Positions 9,001 through 16,950 of a stretch of DNA of 64,000 nt are shown piece after piece. The notes below the pieces were generated by a model that was given only the letters and a program-made list of their open reading frames with translations, was not told the origin of the DNA and did no database searches. Source of the stretch: Streptomyces cellulosae (GTDB taxonomy: Bacteria; Actinomycetota; Actinomycetes; Streptomycetales; Streptomycetaceae). The stretch's first letter is position 1. Each line of letters opens with the position of its first letter. A program made the translations under genes and the position numbers. The stretch covers positions 46,130 through 110,129 of the forward strand of contig BNBH01000023.1 in assembly GCA_014655195.1 (NCBI GenBank), given 5' to 3'.

Positions 9001-9473
9001 TTCACGGCCCTGTCGCCGGTGGACGCGACGATGCTGGTGGCGACCTGGAAGTCCTCCCGCATGGCCGGCTTGAAACCGCTGGCGAGGAACGCGGCGATCG
9101 CTTCGTCACCGGCCTCCAGGGCGGCGACTGCCTCGCGGCGCAGGCCCTTGCCCGCGCGGTCCAGGCTGCTGATGATCGCGACCCGGTTGTCCTGCACGGT
9201 CTGCTTCGGCAGCGTCTCGGCGAGGAAGGTCGAGATGTCGGTGTCCGACCCGTAGAGGGCCGTGGCGGCGGCCGCCTTGACCCCCCTGCCGCCGGTCAGC
9301 CACGCGCGGACGACCTTGGCCCGGTCGGTGTCCGGCAGCGGCACCGGCTCGGGCGTGGTTCCCTCGGCGGCCGCGGCGGTGGCCGGCAGCAGTACCGAGG
9401 GGGTGGCGGCGACGGCGGTCGCGGCCGCGAGCGCGCCGAGCACACGGCGTCTGCTCCAGAACATTGTCTGCAT
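6087..9473 (-). CDS. Giant Ala-rich ALF-repeat coiled-coil surface protein
   Basis: 1128 residues. A Tat/Sec-type signal (WSRRRVLGALAAATAVAAT) is followed by an ALF (short Ala-Leu-Phe repeat) block at about residues 48-290, for example VVRAWLTGGRGVKAAAATAL, with repeats of about 45 residues. A long Ala/Lys/Glu heptad coiled coil runs from about 290 to 570. A second ALF block spans about 571-800 and a second Ala-rich coiled coil about 800-960. After a short Asp/Asn/Gly linker comes a hydrophobic Gly/Ala segment (about 1004-1075) and a short tail. ALF proteins of actinomycetes are exported, and some carry C-terminal toxin domains; none is seen here. ATG 9473 is chosen because GAGGA lies 7 nt before it; the frame is open to 9557. 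It probably forms a long rod at the cell surface. Confidence 0.85.
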   Translation of the reverse strand: MQTMFWSRRRVLGALAAATAVAATPSVLLPATAAAAEGTTPEPVPLPDTDRAKVVRAWLTGGRGVKAAAATALYGSDTDISTFLAETLPKQTVQDNRVAIISSLDRAGKGLRREAVAALEAGDEAIAAFLASGFKPAMREDFQVATSIVASTGDRAVKREANAALDAGTEGALVTFLTDKQYDGRLEDTRVQVSTMLMTGGPEVQKYADRALSGTAADIEWFIETGQHIARARDQEAATIEELVAVVEREGKRAEKETNLAVEAGARAETAAAKAKEAAEKAAAEASAAQNDVQRAGAAARKAASAAKGAADAARNAINASNAAVQASRRASWAAAGAAQAASKAGSAASAAYNAAIAASKDAGKAKAAKDAAVAAKNAAAKARSAAAAADKAAVAGEAASSAGASAASAARNSAAAAAAAAQAAVSAGVAQAEAAEAKRQAAIANSAANRATNAASAAQALASAAAKAARTARDAANSAAAHADKAAEAAEEAVLNAGKAIDYANKSTAHADAAVKAANVASQAVADAIEVEKNARAAEAQTLEQDKQQAVEEAQQLAEIEENELSDVRDKRLMAERTAQDTLDTIARAEQALYSGDMALAATLGRKAAVALIDSRGAHTRQAAQHALAGSDDDVYFWIDLDRALAQEQDDRETTLHVTAVAGPKVAAAAAAALESSDSKAVGDFLTIGMKRASDEDLRVAINKILAEGAGRAVTEAANKALDENTTESLNYFFDEAYPRAQKEDDRVRASELIATAGPYTKAYAEVALEGPAWMLRNFITVIQYRTAQLDHDTATHVAAIRGGPISAAAKIAEKAQENAALASKAAADARKAAAEAQEWAQKALDSAAKAEDFAQQARDHAAAADQSAAAAQASANTAKNAAAKARSAARSANYSANKAVDSARAAVASSAAAQRSAAAARAAELAASADARAAAQAYAQAKRIVAEKQAAEDLAAAKENARIAQEQRDEHQNPADNGKNDQVNPNGTGDGDADEWWNDAQFYADAANVISIGAGFLAAGCGLASFVFPPALAAAGFFAGVSAGAGALGTLFTGIEHGFSSGAFWESAVGTGLSLVTFGAYKWVGAADKALGGALVKPVVGKITEVGEDLVSPITKGLSKLYDLAA

Positions 9474-9895
9474 GTGGAATTCCTCGCGAAAGCTGGATGA
9501 GGCTCGCAGCGATCCTGCGAGCCGGGCTGACCACGGAATGCGGCGGATAGTCGTCACTGGATTCCGCCGACCCTAGCAACTCGCGGAATCCCAGGCCGAG
9601 TTATTTCCCGTCCATTGATCTCGACCGCAATGCGAACATTTAGCCTCCGCTGTCCGGACAATTCACCCCGGTCACCGTGCGTCGCTCACAGAATCTTCAC
9701 AAATGAGGTGCTGGATCATCCCCCCGCTTCGTGTTGACTTGGCGAGGTCCACGGGGTTGATCACCCGTCACACTTATGGCTCACGGGGGAAGTTGAGTCA
9801 TTTCAAGCCAGAGAGACACCCCTCTGATGCGGGGTCTGTTTCGCATGCCTGCGATGCCGTTTCGAACTGAGGAAGCGATGAGGAGAAACAGCACA
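9474..9895. other. Divergent intergenic region, 422 nt, lower GC
   Basis: This stretch separates the leftward ALF gene from the rightward small exported protein and is visibly richer in A and T than its surroundings. TTGACT (9734-9739) and TTGATC (9757-9762), 17 nt apart, could form a rightward promoter, but the second box fits TANNNT poorly. ATG 9878 and ATG 9896 both lie at the right end. I see no gene and no clear operator palindrome. Confidence 0.5.
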
Positions 9896-10420
9896 ATGAC
9901 CCTGCGGAAGCGGAGAGATCGGCTTGCGGCGAGGATTCTCGGCGCCGCGGCGACCGGCGCCCTCGCGATCCTCGCGGTAACCGCCGCTCTCCCTGAATCG
10001 TCCACCCACGGGGCGTCTCCCGAACTTGTCGTGGACGAAGCCCCCGGTTATGCCGTTGAGGATTTCAACTATCCGCTTGCCGACGAGATTCTGGCTGAGA
10101 AGGGCATTGTCCTGAAGCGCGGCGACGGCCACATCACCCTGGCCGACTGCGCGGCCGGCACCGGTCAGCTCGAAGTCCTGGCCCGGGACAGGAACGACAA
10201 GATCTGCTTCAACACCGTCGGTGACGATGGCTGGCTGACCCTGGAGCTCCCGGCCGTCTACTCCGTGAAGGGCAACGACTACTCCACCACCGTCGACATG
10301 ACCGTCGGCACCGAGGAGAAGACCTTCGAGATCGACAAGAACACCTGGACCCCGGTGGGCGAGACCGCGGACCCGCAGGGCCGCGACCACATGCTCGTGG
10401 AGATCCGGACGGTCAAGTAG
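9896..10420 (+). CDS. Small exported protein of unknown function
   Basis: 174 residues when started at ATG 9896, which has AGGAGA 9 nt upstream; ATG 9878 (GAGGA, short spacing) is the alternative. A basic N-terminus (RKRRDRLAARILG) and a hydrophobic stretch (AAATGALAILAVTAAL) form a signal peptide or anchor. The mature part is acidic, has two cysteines (LADCAAG and KICFNTV) that could form a disulfide, and contains several beta-like stretches (GWLTLELPAVYSV, STTVDMTVG). I recognise no domain. It lies 79 nt upstream of the inactive protease/FG-GAP gene and is probably co-expressed with it, so the two may work together at the surface. Confidence 0.75.
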   Translation: MTLRKRRDRLAARILGAAATGALAILAVTAALPESSTHGASPELVVDEAPGYAVEDFNYPLADEILAEKGIVLKRGDGHITLADCAAGTGQLEVLARDRNDKICFNTVGDDGWLTLELPAVYSVKGNDYSTTVDMTVGTEEKTFEIDKNTWTPVGETADPQGRDHMLVEIRTVK

Positions 10421-10499
10421 CCGAGTCCGGGGCGCCATCGCGCCCGGATCCGCTCCCCCGGCCATGTCGCTCAGCCTTGTGATTGAGGTAACCACTCCC

Positions 10500-12701
10500 A
10501 TGCATCCCAGCAGACTCTCCCGCGTCGCCGCGCTCGGCGCCGTCCTGGCCACCGGATCGCTGGCCTTGTCCGCGGTCCTCGCGGCCGCCGTCACCGGCGG
10601 AACCCCGGTCGCCGACGCGGACACCACCTACGCCTACACCGCCCAGGTCATCGTCGGCGGGCACGACCGCGGCTGTTCCGCGGTCCTCGTGGACACCGAA
10701 TGGCTGCTCACGGCCGCCAGTTGCTTCGCCGCCGACCCGGCCGTCTCGCTCGAGGTCGCTCCCGGCGCCCCGGCGAAGACGGTCACCGCCGTCGTCGGAC
10801 GCACCGACCTCTCCAACTCGCAGGGCGCCGAGCGCCGTGTCGTCGAGCTCGTGCCGCGCACGGACCGTGACGTGGTCCTGGCCAGGCTGAACCGGCCGGT
10901 CACCAACGTGGCGCCCGCCGCCCTCGCGACCACCGCGCCCACGGCCGGCCAGGAAGCGAAGTTCGCCGGGTACGGCCGTACCGCCGACGCATGGGCCCCG
11001 CTCCGTCTGCACACCGGGACGTACACCGTCGACTCGGTCGCCGCCACCTCCGCGGACGTGACCGGCGTGAACGGCGCGGCCGCCTGTATGGGCGACGCCG
11101 GAGGCCCGGTCGTCGTCGCGGGCACGCTGATCGGCCTCAGCAGCCGGTCGCAGCAGGGCGGTTGCCACGGCACGGACGCCGCGCAGACCGGCACCGGCGG
11201 TGTGATCTCCCGGGTGGACGACCTGGCCTCCTGGGTGAGCTCCAAGGTCCGCGCCCCCCGCATCACCGACTTCAACGGCGACGGGACCGAGGACATCGCC
11301 ATCGCCGACCCGGCCGCCACGGTCGGGGGCGACACCAATGCGGGTCTCGTGCGGATCGTGTACGGCGGCGGCAAGGGCACCGCCGAGATCAACCAGGACC
11401 TGGACTGGGTGGCCGGCGGGGCCGAGCAGGGTGACTGGTTCGGTGACGCGATCGACACCGTCGACTACAACGAGGACGGTTACACCGACCTCGTCGTCGG
11501 CAGCACCCTGGAGGACGTCGGCAGCGTCGCCGACGCCGGTTTCGTCGACGTGCTCTACGGCGCCCCCGGCGGCCTGGGCACCGGGACCCTGAAGAACACC
11601 CACTTCGAACAGGGCGCGGGAACCGGTGCGATCAAGGCCACGGCCCCCGGCGCCGGCGAACGGATGGGCGACGCCGTCGCCGCCGGCACCACCGCCGCGG
11701 GCGAGCCCTACCTGGTGATCGGTGTGCCCGGTGAGACCGTGAACGGGAAGGCCAAGGCCGGTATGGCCTTCTACCTGCGCGGCGGCACCAACGTCGCCGT
11801 CCACCAGGACTCGACGGACGTGCCCGGTGCCGTCGAGGCCGATGACGGCTTCGGCGCGGCCGTGGCGGCCGACGCCAACCACATCGCCGTCGGCGCGCCC
11901 AACGAGAACATCGGCGGCGACGACGCGTCCGGCAACCTCGCCGTCTTCTCCCACACCCTCCACTCCGACGGCCACCCCAAGCCGCTGTTCGGCCTCGACC
12001 AGGACCTCGACAACGTCTCCGGCGCCGCGGAAGCCGGCGACGAGTTCGGCTACGCGCTGACCCTCACCGACTACCGGCCCTCCGGGGCCGCGACGGCCGA
12101 CGAGTCGATCCTCGCGATCGGTTCGCCCGGTGAGGCCATGACCATCGGCACCTCCTCCAGAGCGGCTGCGGGCCGTGTGGTCGTCGGCCGCGTCACCGCG
12201 GCGGGCACCTGGCAGGAGTCCCGCCAGCTCTGGCAGGGCACCGCGGACGACGACGTCTCCGGCACCGCCGAAACGGGCGACCGTATGGGCGAGAGCCTGA
12301 CCGCCGTCAACACCGACCCGCGCGCCGTCTCCACCGCGGCCACCATGCGCCTCGCCGTCGGCGCCCCCGGTGAGGCCCTCGGCGCCGTCGCCAATGCGGG
12401 AGCCGTCCACACGTTCTCCCTGGTCGCGGCGGCCGGCGCCAACGACAGGTGGATCGAGGCCGGTGACGGGGACGGCATCCCGGGTTCTCCCGGCGCCAAC
12501 CAGTACCTGGGCCGCAACATCCACTACACCGCCACCCACCTCTACGTGGGCATGCCGTACGGCCCCGGCCTCGGCGCCCTGTACGCCCTGCCCATGTCGA
12601 ACACGGTCGTCGGCGGCGCCGTCGCCCCGGTGACCGCCTACAAGCCGGGGACGGGCGGTCTGCCCAACGTCGGCGTGCGGTTCGGCGCGCAGGCACGGTA
12701 G
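10500..12701 (+). CDS. Exported trypsin-fold pseudoprotease with FG-GAP beta-propeller
   Basis: 733 residues. A signal peptide ends near residue 40. A chymotrypsin-fold domain follows (about 45-250), with paired cysteines at GCSAVL/ASCF and CMGD/GGCHG. The catalytic Asp is present (DVVLARL, residue 124), but the His of the usual TAAHC is Ser (TAASC, residue 74) and the nucleophile of GDSGGP is Ala (GDAGGP, residue 200), so proteolysis is not expected. From about residue 255, FG-GAP/integrin-alpha-like repeats run to the end, each with a Ca2+-loop type sequence such as DFNGDGTEDIAIADP and DYNEDGYTDLVVGS, probably a seven-bladed propeller. ATG 10500 has GAGGT about 12 nt upstream. A binding or scaffold role outside the cell is more likely than enzymatic activity. 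Confidence 0.85.
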   Translation: MHPSRLSRVAALGAVLATGSLALSAVLAAAVTGGTPVADADTTYAYTAQVIVGGHDRGCSAVLVDTEWLLTAASCFAADPAVSLEVAPGAPAKTVTAVVGRTDLSNSQGAERRVVELVPRTDRDVVLARLNRPVTNVAPAALATTAPTAGQEAKFAGYGRTADAWAPLRLHTGTYTVDSVAATSADVTGVNGAAACMGDAGGPVVVAGTLIGLSSRSQQGGCHGTDAAQTGTGGVISRVDDLASWVSSKVRAPRITDFNGDGTEDIAIADPAATVGGDTNAGLVRIVYGGGKGTAEINQDLDWVAGGAEQGDWFGDAIDTVDYNEDGYTDLVVGSTLEDVGSVADAGFVDVLYGAPGGLGTGTLKNTHFEQGAGTGAIKATAPGAGERMGDAVAAGTTAAGEPYLVIGVPGETVNGKAKAGMAFYLRGGTNVAVHQDSTDVPGAVEADDGFGAAVAADANHIAVGAPNENIGGDDASGNLAVFSHTLHSDGHPKPLFGLDQDLDNVSGAAEAGDEFGYALTLTDYRPSGAATADESILAIGSPGEAMTIGTSSRAAAGRVVVGRVTAAGTWQESRQLWQGTADDDVSGTAETGDRMGESLTAVNTDPRAVSTAATMRLAVGAPGEALGAVANAGAVHTFSLVAAAGANDRWIEAGDGDGIPGSPGANQYLGRNIHYTATHLYVGMPYGPGLGALYALPMSNTVVGGAVAPVTAYKPGTGGLPNVGVRFGAQAR

Positions 12702-12726
12702 GCGTCGTATGTGACACAGACCGGAT

Positions 12727-12780
12727 GGAACAGGGCGGAGCCCCGGGGACCGAAGAGGCCCCGGGGCTCCGCCCTGTTCC
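12727..12780. terminator. 22-bp perfect inverted repeat, likely bidirectional terminator
   Basis: Arms at 12727-12748 and 12759-12780 match over 22 bp without a mismatch, with a 10-nt loop. It lies 25 nt after the FG-GAP gene and downstream of the convergent tRNA. Confidence 0.8.
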
Positions 12781-12823
12781 GCCCGGGACCGGCGGGCGCG
12801 GGCGCGGCACTCCCGGAAACGCC

Positions 12824-12857
12824 TCGAGGGCCCCGACCTTCCGGTCGGGGCCCTCGA
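12824..12857 (-). terminator. Terminator of tRNA-Leu
   Basis: Perfect 15-bp stem (12824-12838 and 12843-12857) with a TTCC tetraloop, starting 9 nt beyond the 3' end of the leftward tRNA gene. Confidence 0.75.
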
Positions 12858-12866
12858 AGGAGCAAG

Positions 12867-12951
12867 TGTCCGAGGGGGGACTTGAACCCCCACGCCCGAT
12901 AAAGGGCACTAGCACCTCAAGCTAGCGCGTCTGCCATTCCGCCACCCGGAC
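12867..12951 (-). tRNA. tRNA-Leu (anticodon GAG)
   Basis: 85-nt cloverleaf with a long variable arm, as expected for class II tRNA-Leu. The acceptor stem begins GTCCGGG and pairs with CTCGGAC (one G-U). The anticodon stem CTAGC/GCTAG encloses TTGAGGT, giving anticodon GAG, which reads CUC and CUU. The T-loop region contains GGTTCAAGTCC. The 3' CCA is not encoded. Confidence 0.95.
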
Positions 12952-13080
12952 AAGGTGTCTGTCGCTTTCGGGGGTGTTCCCCCGGCGGCGACATGGACAA
13001 CCATACCAAGGTTTCGGAGTGCCTTTCACCTGCGTTTCCGTCGTCCCGGGGAGGTGTCGCGCACGGCCCGGGTGATCAGC

Positions 13081-14622
13081 TCAGGGGGTCAGCCGGCGGT
13101 CCGGGAAGTTGCCCGGGAGCCTCTCATCCGCCGGGCCCCGGGTGACCGCCCGGACGAGCAGCTCGCCGCCTACGAAGGCGCCGCGCCACGACGCGCCGAA
13201 CCCGCCGAACAGCTCGTCCCGGTCTCCGCGCGAGCGCGGCACCCCGTGGCCGATCTTGAACGCGCGGATGTGCGGGGCGAGCCGGTCGAAGGTGGCCCGC
13301 TCGTCCGTGGAGAGCGTCGCCACCAGCGCGCCGTTGGACGCGTTCATGGCGGCCAGCAGTTCCGCCTCCGTGTCGACCAGGACGATCGTGTCGACCGGGC
13401 CGAACGGTTCCGCGTGGTGCAGCGGGGAGGAGCGGGGCGGGTTCAGCAGCGTGACCGGCTGGACGTACGCCGACGTGTCCTGTCCGGGCAGGAAGCGCGC
13501 GTCGGACGGGGTGCCCCGGTGCAGCGGGACCGCGCCCCGGTCGATCGCCTCGGCTACCTGGTCGTCCAGTTCCTTCGCCTTGGCCGCGTTGATCACGGGG
13601 CCGAAGTCGAGCGCCGGGTACGGGTCGTCCGGGTGCTCGACGGCGAGGGGATGGCCGATCCGCAGCGTGCGGACCGCGGGGAGGTACGCGGCGAGGAACG
13701 CGTCGAAGAGGCTGCGCTGGACGACGAAGCGCGGGTAGGCCGTGCAGCGCTGCTTTCCGTAGTCGAAGAGCTTGGGGATCAGCGCGCCGAGGGCGTCCCA
13801 GCCCGAGTAGTTCCAGATGCCCCAGGTGTTCAGGCCCTCCTGTTCGAGGATGTGCCGTTTGCCCAGGTCAGCCACGGCTGTGGCGACCGCGGCGCCCGTG
13901 TCGCGGCCCCCCACGAACGAGACGCAGCCGATCTCCGGCGCCCGCACCAGCGCCTCGGACAGCTCTCCCCCGCTGCCGCTGACCAGCGTCACCGGGATGC
14001 CCTCGCGGGCGGCGAGCGCCGTCGCCAGGGTGAGGCAGGCGACGCCTCCGTCGGTCGGGGTCTTGGCGACGACCGCGTTGCCGGCCAGCGCCTGCACCAG
14101 CAGGGCGTGGACCAGCACGCTCATCGGGTAGTTCCAGCTGGCGATGTTGGAGACGGGCCCGTCGAGCGGGGCGCGGCCCTCCAGCATGGTGTCGATGCCG
14201 TCGACGTACCAGCGCACGCCGTCGATGGCCCGGTCGACGTCCGCGCATGCCAGGCGCCAGGGCTTGCCGATCTCCCAGACGAGCAGGAGGGCGAGCAGGT
14301 CGCGGTGCTCGGCGAGGGCGTCGAGGGTGGCGGCCACGCGGGCCCGGCGTTCCGGGAGCGGGACGTGGCGCCAGGCGCGGTGCTGGTCCAGGGCCGCGCG
14401 TACGGCCTGCCGGGCGGTGGCCCGGTCCAGGCGGGGCGGGCCCGCGACGGGGGTGCCGTCGACGGGGCTGACGGCGGGCAGGGCCCGGCCGTCGGGCTGC
14501 CAGGCGGCGTTCCAGAGGTTGAGGACGCGGTCGTCGCGGAAGGCCTCCGGGGCGACGGTCAGGCAGCGCTGCCAGGCGTCTTCCCATGAGGTGCCGGACT
14601 TGAGGGTGAGGGTGGGTGGCAT
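13081..14622 (-). CDS. Aldehyde dehydrogenase superfamily protein of the oxalate locus
   Basis: 513 residues, the size of an NAD(P)+-dependent aldehyde dehydrogenase. The cofactor-binding region includes SNIASWNYPMSVLVHALLVQ and SFVGGRDTGAAV. The catalytic Cys lies in YGKQRCTAYPRF and a general-base Glu in ILEQEGLNTWG, the latter diverging from the usual ELGGKNP. EPFGPVDTIV is the conserved C-terminal motif. It is the last gene of a leftward set sucC-like/sucD-like/ALDH, 114 nt after the sucD-like gene, and stands back to back with oxalate genes. A CoA-linked aldehyde such as glyoxylate (to or from oxalyl-CoA) is a plausible substrate, but this is inference; the sequence only shows an intact ALDH active site. 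Confidence 0.85.
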   Translation of the reverse strand: MPPTLTLKSGTSWEDAWQRCLTVAPEAFRDDRVLNLWNAAWQPDGRALPAVSPVDGTPVAGPPRLDRATARQAVRAALDQHRAWRHVPLPERRARVAATLDALAEHRDLLALLLVWEIGKPWRLACADVDRAIDGVRWYVDGIDTMLEGRAPLDGPVSNIASWNYPMSVLVHALLVQALAGNAVVAKTPTDGGVACLTLATALAAREGIPVTLVSGSGGELSEALVRAPEIGCVSFVGGRDTGAAVATAVADLGKRHILEQEGLNTWGIWNYSGWDALGALIPKLFDYGKQRCTAYPRFVVQRSLFDAFLAAYLPAVRTLRIGHPLAVEHPDDPYPALDFGPVINAAKAKELDDQVAEAIDRGAVPLHRGTPSDARFLPGQDTSAYVQPVTLLNPPRSSPLHHAEPFGPVDTIVLVDTEAELLAAMNASNGALVATLSTDERATFDRLAPHIRAFKIGHGVPRSRGDRDELFGGFGASWRGAFVGGELLVRAVTRGPADERLPGNFPDRRLTP

Positions 14623-14736
14623 ACGGTTCGCTCCGCTCTCGGTGCACGGTCGAGAGATCAGGGGGCTGCAGGAGATCGGGGGCCGGCGAAAGATCAGGTG
14701 CCGGGGGCCTGTGGACGGGCCGAGGGCGCGTACGGG

Positions 14737-15615
14737 TCAGGCGTCCAGCACCGCCAGCACCTGCCGCGCCGTCTCCGTCGGGGTGCGGCCGACCCGCACG
14801 CCCGCCGCCTCCAGCGCCTGCTGCTTGGCGCGGGCCGTGCCCGAGGAGCCGGAGACGATCGCGCCGGCGTGGCCCATGGTGCGGCCCTCGGGGGCGGTGA
14901 AGCCGGCGATGTAGCCGACGACGGGCTTGGTGACGTGGTCGCGGATGTAGGCGGCCGCGCGTTCCTCCGCGTCGCCGCCGATCTCGCCGATGAGGACGAT
15001 CAGGTCGGTGTCGGGGTCGTCCTGGAAGGCGGCGAGGCAGTCGATGTGGGTGGTGCCGACGACGGGGTCGCCGCCGATGCCGACGCAGGTGGAGAAGCCG
15101 ATGTCGCGCAGTTCGTACATCAGCTGGTAGGTGAGGGTGCCGGACTTGGAGACCAGGCCGATGCGTCCCGGCTTGGTGATGTCGGCGGGGATGATGCCCG
15201 CGTTGGACTGGCCGGGGCTGATCAGGCCGGGGCAGTTGGGGCCGATGACGCGGGTGCCGCGCCGGCGGGCGTGGGCGAGGAAGGCGACGGAGTCGTGGAC
15301 GGGGACGCCCTCGGTGATGACGACGGCGAGGCCGATGCCGGCGTCGGCGGCCTCGGTCACCGCGGCCTTGGTGAAGGCGGGCGGCACGAAGACCACGGTG
15401 ACGTCGGCGCCGGTCGCGTCCATGCCCTCGGCGACCGAGCCGAAGACGGGGACCTGACGGTCGTCGAAATCGACGGTGCGGCCGGCCTTGCGCGGGTTGA
15501 CGCCGCCCACGACGTTCGTGCCGGCGGCGAGCATCCGGCGGGTGTGCTTCATGCCCTCGCCGCCGGTCATGCCCTGGACGAGGATCTTGCTCTCCTTGGT
15601 GAGGTGGATCGCCAT
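14737..15615 (-). CDS. Succinate-CoA ligase alpha-like subunit (second copy type)
   Basis: 292 residues, the normal length for SucD. An N-terminal CoA-binding Rossmann domain (ILVQGMTGGEGMKHTRRMLAAGTNVVGGV) is followed by the ligase domain with the phosphorylated His in GRTMGHAGAIV near residue 245. GPNCPGLISPG and the ESGT-equivalent KSGTLTYQ are intact. The enzyme couples CoA thioester cleavage to nucleotide triphosphate formation. It is 13 nt downstream of its beta-subunit gene and in one operon with an aldehyde dehydrogenase. Streptomyces normally have the TCA-cycle sucCD elsewhere, so this pair probably serves another acid, possibly oxalate or a derived acid; the sequence does not settle that. 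Confidence 0.9.
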   Translation of the reverse strand: MAIHLTKESKILVQGMTGGEGMKHTRRMLAAGTNVVGGVNPRKAGRTVDFDDRQVPVFGSVAEGMDATGADVTVVFVPPAFTKAAVTEAADAGIGLAVVITEGVPVHDSVAFLAHARRRGTRVIGPNCPGLISPGQSNAGIIPADITKPGRIGLVSKSGTLTYQLMYELRDIGFSTCVGIGGDPVVGTTHIDCLAAFQDDPDTDLIVLIGEIGGDAEERAAAYIRDHVTKPVVGYIAGFTAPEGRTMGHAGAIVSGSSGTARAKQQALEAAGVRVGRTPTETARQVLAVLDA

Positions 15616-15628
15616 GTCGTCCGTCTCC

Positions 15629-16759
15629 TCAGGGTGTGGTGGCGAGGTGGGCGGCCCGGCTCGCGGCGCCGTCCATGGTGGTGACCTGTTCGACGAGCGG
15701 GTGGGCGTGCTCGTCGAGGAGGGCGCGTCCGCGCTCGGCGTTGTTGCCGTCGAGGCGCACGACGAGCGGCTTGGTGAGCCGTACGGTGTCCAGCGCGCGG
15801 ACGATGCCGTCGGCGACGGCGTCGCAGGCGGTGATGCCGCCGAAGACGTTGACGAAGACGGACTTGACCGCCGGGTCGGAGAGGACGACGGAGAGGCCGT
15901 CGGCCATGACCTGGGCGGAGGCGCCGCCGCCGATGTCGAGGAAGTTGGCGGGGCGGGCGCCGCAGCCGGCGACCACGTCGAGGGTGGACATGACGAGTCC
16001 GGCGCCGTTGCCGATGATGCCGACCTCGCCGTCGAGCTTGACGTAGTTGAGGCCCTTGGCGGCCGCGGCGGCCTCCAGCGGGTCGTGGCCCGCGTCGGCC
16101 TCGTCGCCCCAACGGGCCTGACGGAAGCGGGCGTTGTCGTCGAGGGTGACCTTGCCGTCGAGCGCCATGATCTGTCCGTCGCGGGTGCTGACGAGCGGGT
16201 TGACCTCGACGAGGAGGGCGTCCTCGCGGACCAGGACGTCCCAGAGGCGGACCAGGACGTCGACGGTGCGGGCGGGCAGGCCGGCCGCGTCGGCGATGCG
16301 GGCGGCGACCGCGGGGGTGACGCCCTCGGCGGGGTCGACGGGGACGCGGGCGACGGCCTCGGGGCGGGTCGCGGCGACCTCCTCGATCTCCATGCCCCCT
16401 TCGGCGGAGGCGATCGCGAGGAAGCGGCCGTCGGCGCGGTCGAGGACGTAGGAGACGTAGAACTCGCTCTCGATGTCGACGGGCTGGGCCAGCATCACCG
16501 TCTCCACGATGTGGCCCTTGATGTGCATGCCGAGGATCTGGCGTGCGGTGAGTTCGGCGGCGGCCGGGTCGGCGGCGAGCTTGACGCCGCCCGCCTTGCC
16601 GCGTCCGCCGGTCTTGACCTGGGCCTTGACGACCACGCGGCCGCCGAGCCTGCGGGCGATCTCGCGAGCCTGTTTGGGCGAGCCGGTGACCTCGGCCCGC
16701 GGCACCACGATGCCGTGGTCTGCGAAGAGTTCCCTTGCCTGGTGTTCGTACAGGTCCAT
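15629..16759 (-). CDS. Succinate-CoA ligase beta-like subunit (second copy type)
   Basis: 376 residues, close to SucC length. It starts MDLYEHQARELFADHGIVVP, with the ATP-grasp domain (VVVKAQVKTGGRGKAGGVK near residues 45-65), metal-binding LLVEVNPLVSTRDG near 195-210 and the C-terminal ligase domain NFLDIGGGASAQ and NVFGGITACDAVADGI. All active-site features of an ADP/GDP-forming CoA ligase are present. It is the promoter-proximal gene of the leftward operon, transcribed divergently from the TPP-enzyme gene at 16951. A palindromic candidate operator lies in the shared 191-nt gap. Substrate as for the alpha subunit: unknown, probably not the housekeeping TCA function. Confidence 0.9.
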   Translation of the reverse strand: MDLYEHQARELFADHGIVVPRAEVTGSPKQAREIARRLGGRVVVKAQVKTGGRGKAGGVKLAADPAAAELTARQILGMHIKGHIVETVMLAQPVDIESEFYVSYVLDRADGRFLAIASAEGGMEIEEVAATRPEAVARVPVDPAEGVTPAVAARIADAAGLPARTVDVLVRLWDVLVREDALLVEVNPLVSTRDGQIMALDGKVTLDDNARFRQARWGDEADAGHDPLEAAAAAKGLNYVKLDGEVGIIGNGAGLVMSTLDVVAGCGARPANFLDIGGGASAQVMADGLSVVLSDPAVKSVFVNVFGGITACDAVADGIVRALDTVRLTKPLVVRLDGNNAERGRALLDEHAHPLVEQVTTMDGAASRAAHLATTP

Positions 16760-16872
16760 CTCGGCTCCTGTCTGTGACGTCGCCGGAGGCTCCGGTGAGG
16801 GCCGGGAACCGGCGACCGAAAAGTGCCGCGCACCCCCTGGACACCACCCATCGGATGCGGGATAACAAGGTT

Positions 16873-16896
16873 CATACAGTATTCGTCGACTGTATG
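16873..16896. promoter_or_regulatory. Candidate operator between divergent oxalate operons
   Basis: Perfect palindrome with 8-bp arms CATACAGT (16873-16880) and ACTGTATG (16889-16896) separated by 8 bp. It sits centrally between sucC-like (start 16759) and the TPP enzyme (start 16951). The TACAGT core recurs upstream of the FadR-type regulator (45572) and of the PanE/formate dehydrogenase operon (48332), so I infer a common regulator, most simply the one at 44816-45493. Confidence 0.6.
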
Positions 16897-16950
16897 CAAT
16901 GTACCGCGAGAGCGTTCCCCGCCCCCTAGGAAAGGGACAAGGACTTCGCC

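Noticed and set aside
6087..9473. Repetitive GCC/GCG-rich DNA of the ALF gene as a CRISPR array or satellite
   Set aside because: The repeats vary in sequence and length and follow codon and heptad periodicity of one protein. There are no constant repeats with unique spacers.
12867..12951. tRNA gene as integration site of a mobile element
   Set aside because: No direct repeat of the tRNA 3' end, integrase or phage-like gene is visible on either side within the window.
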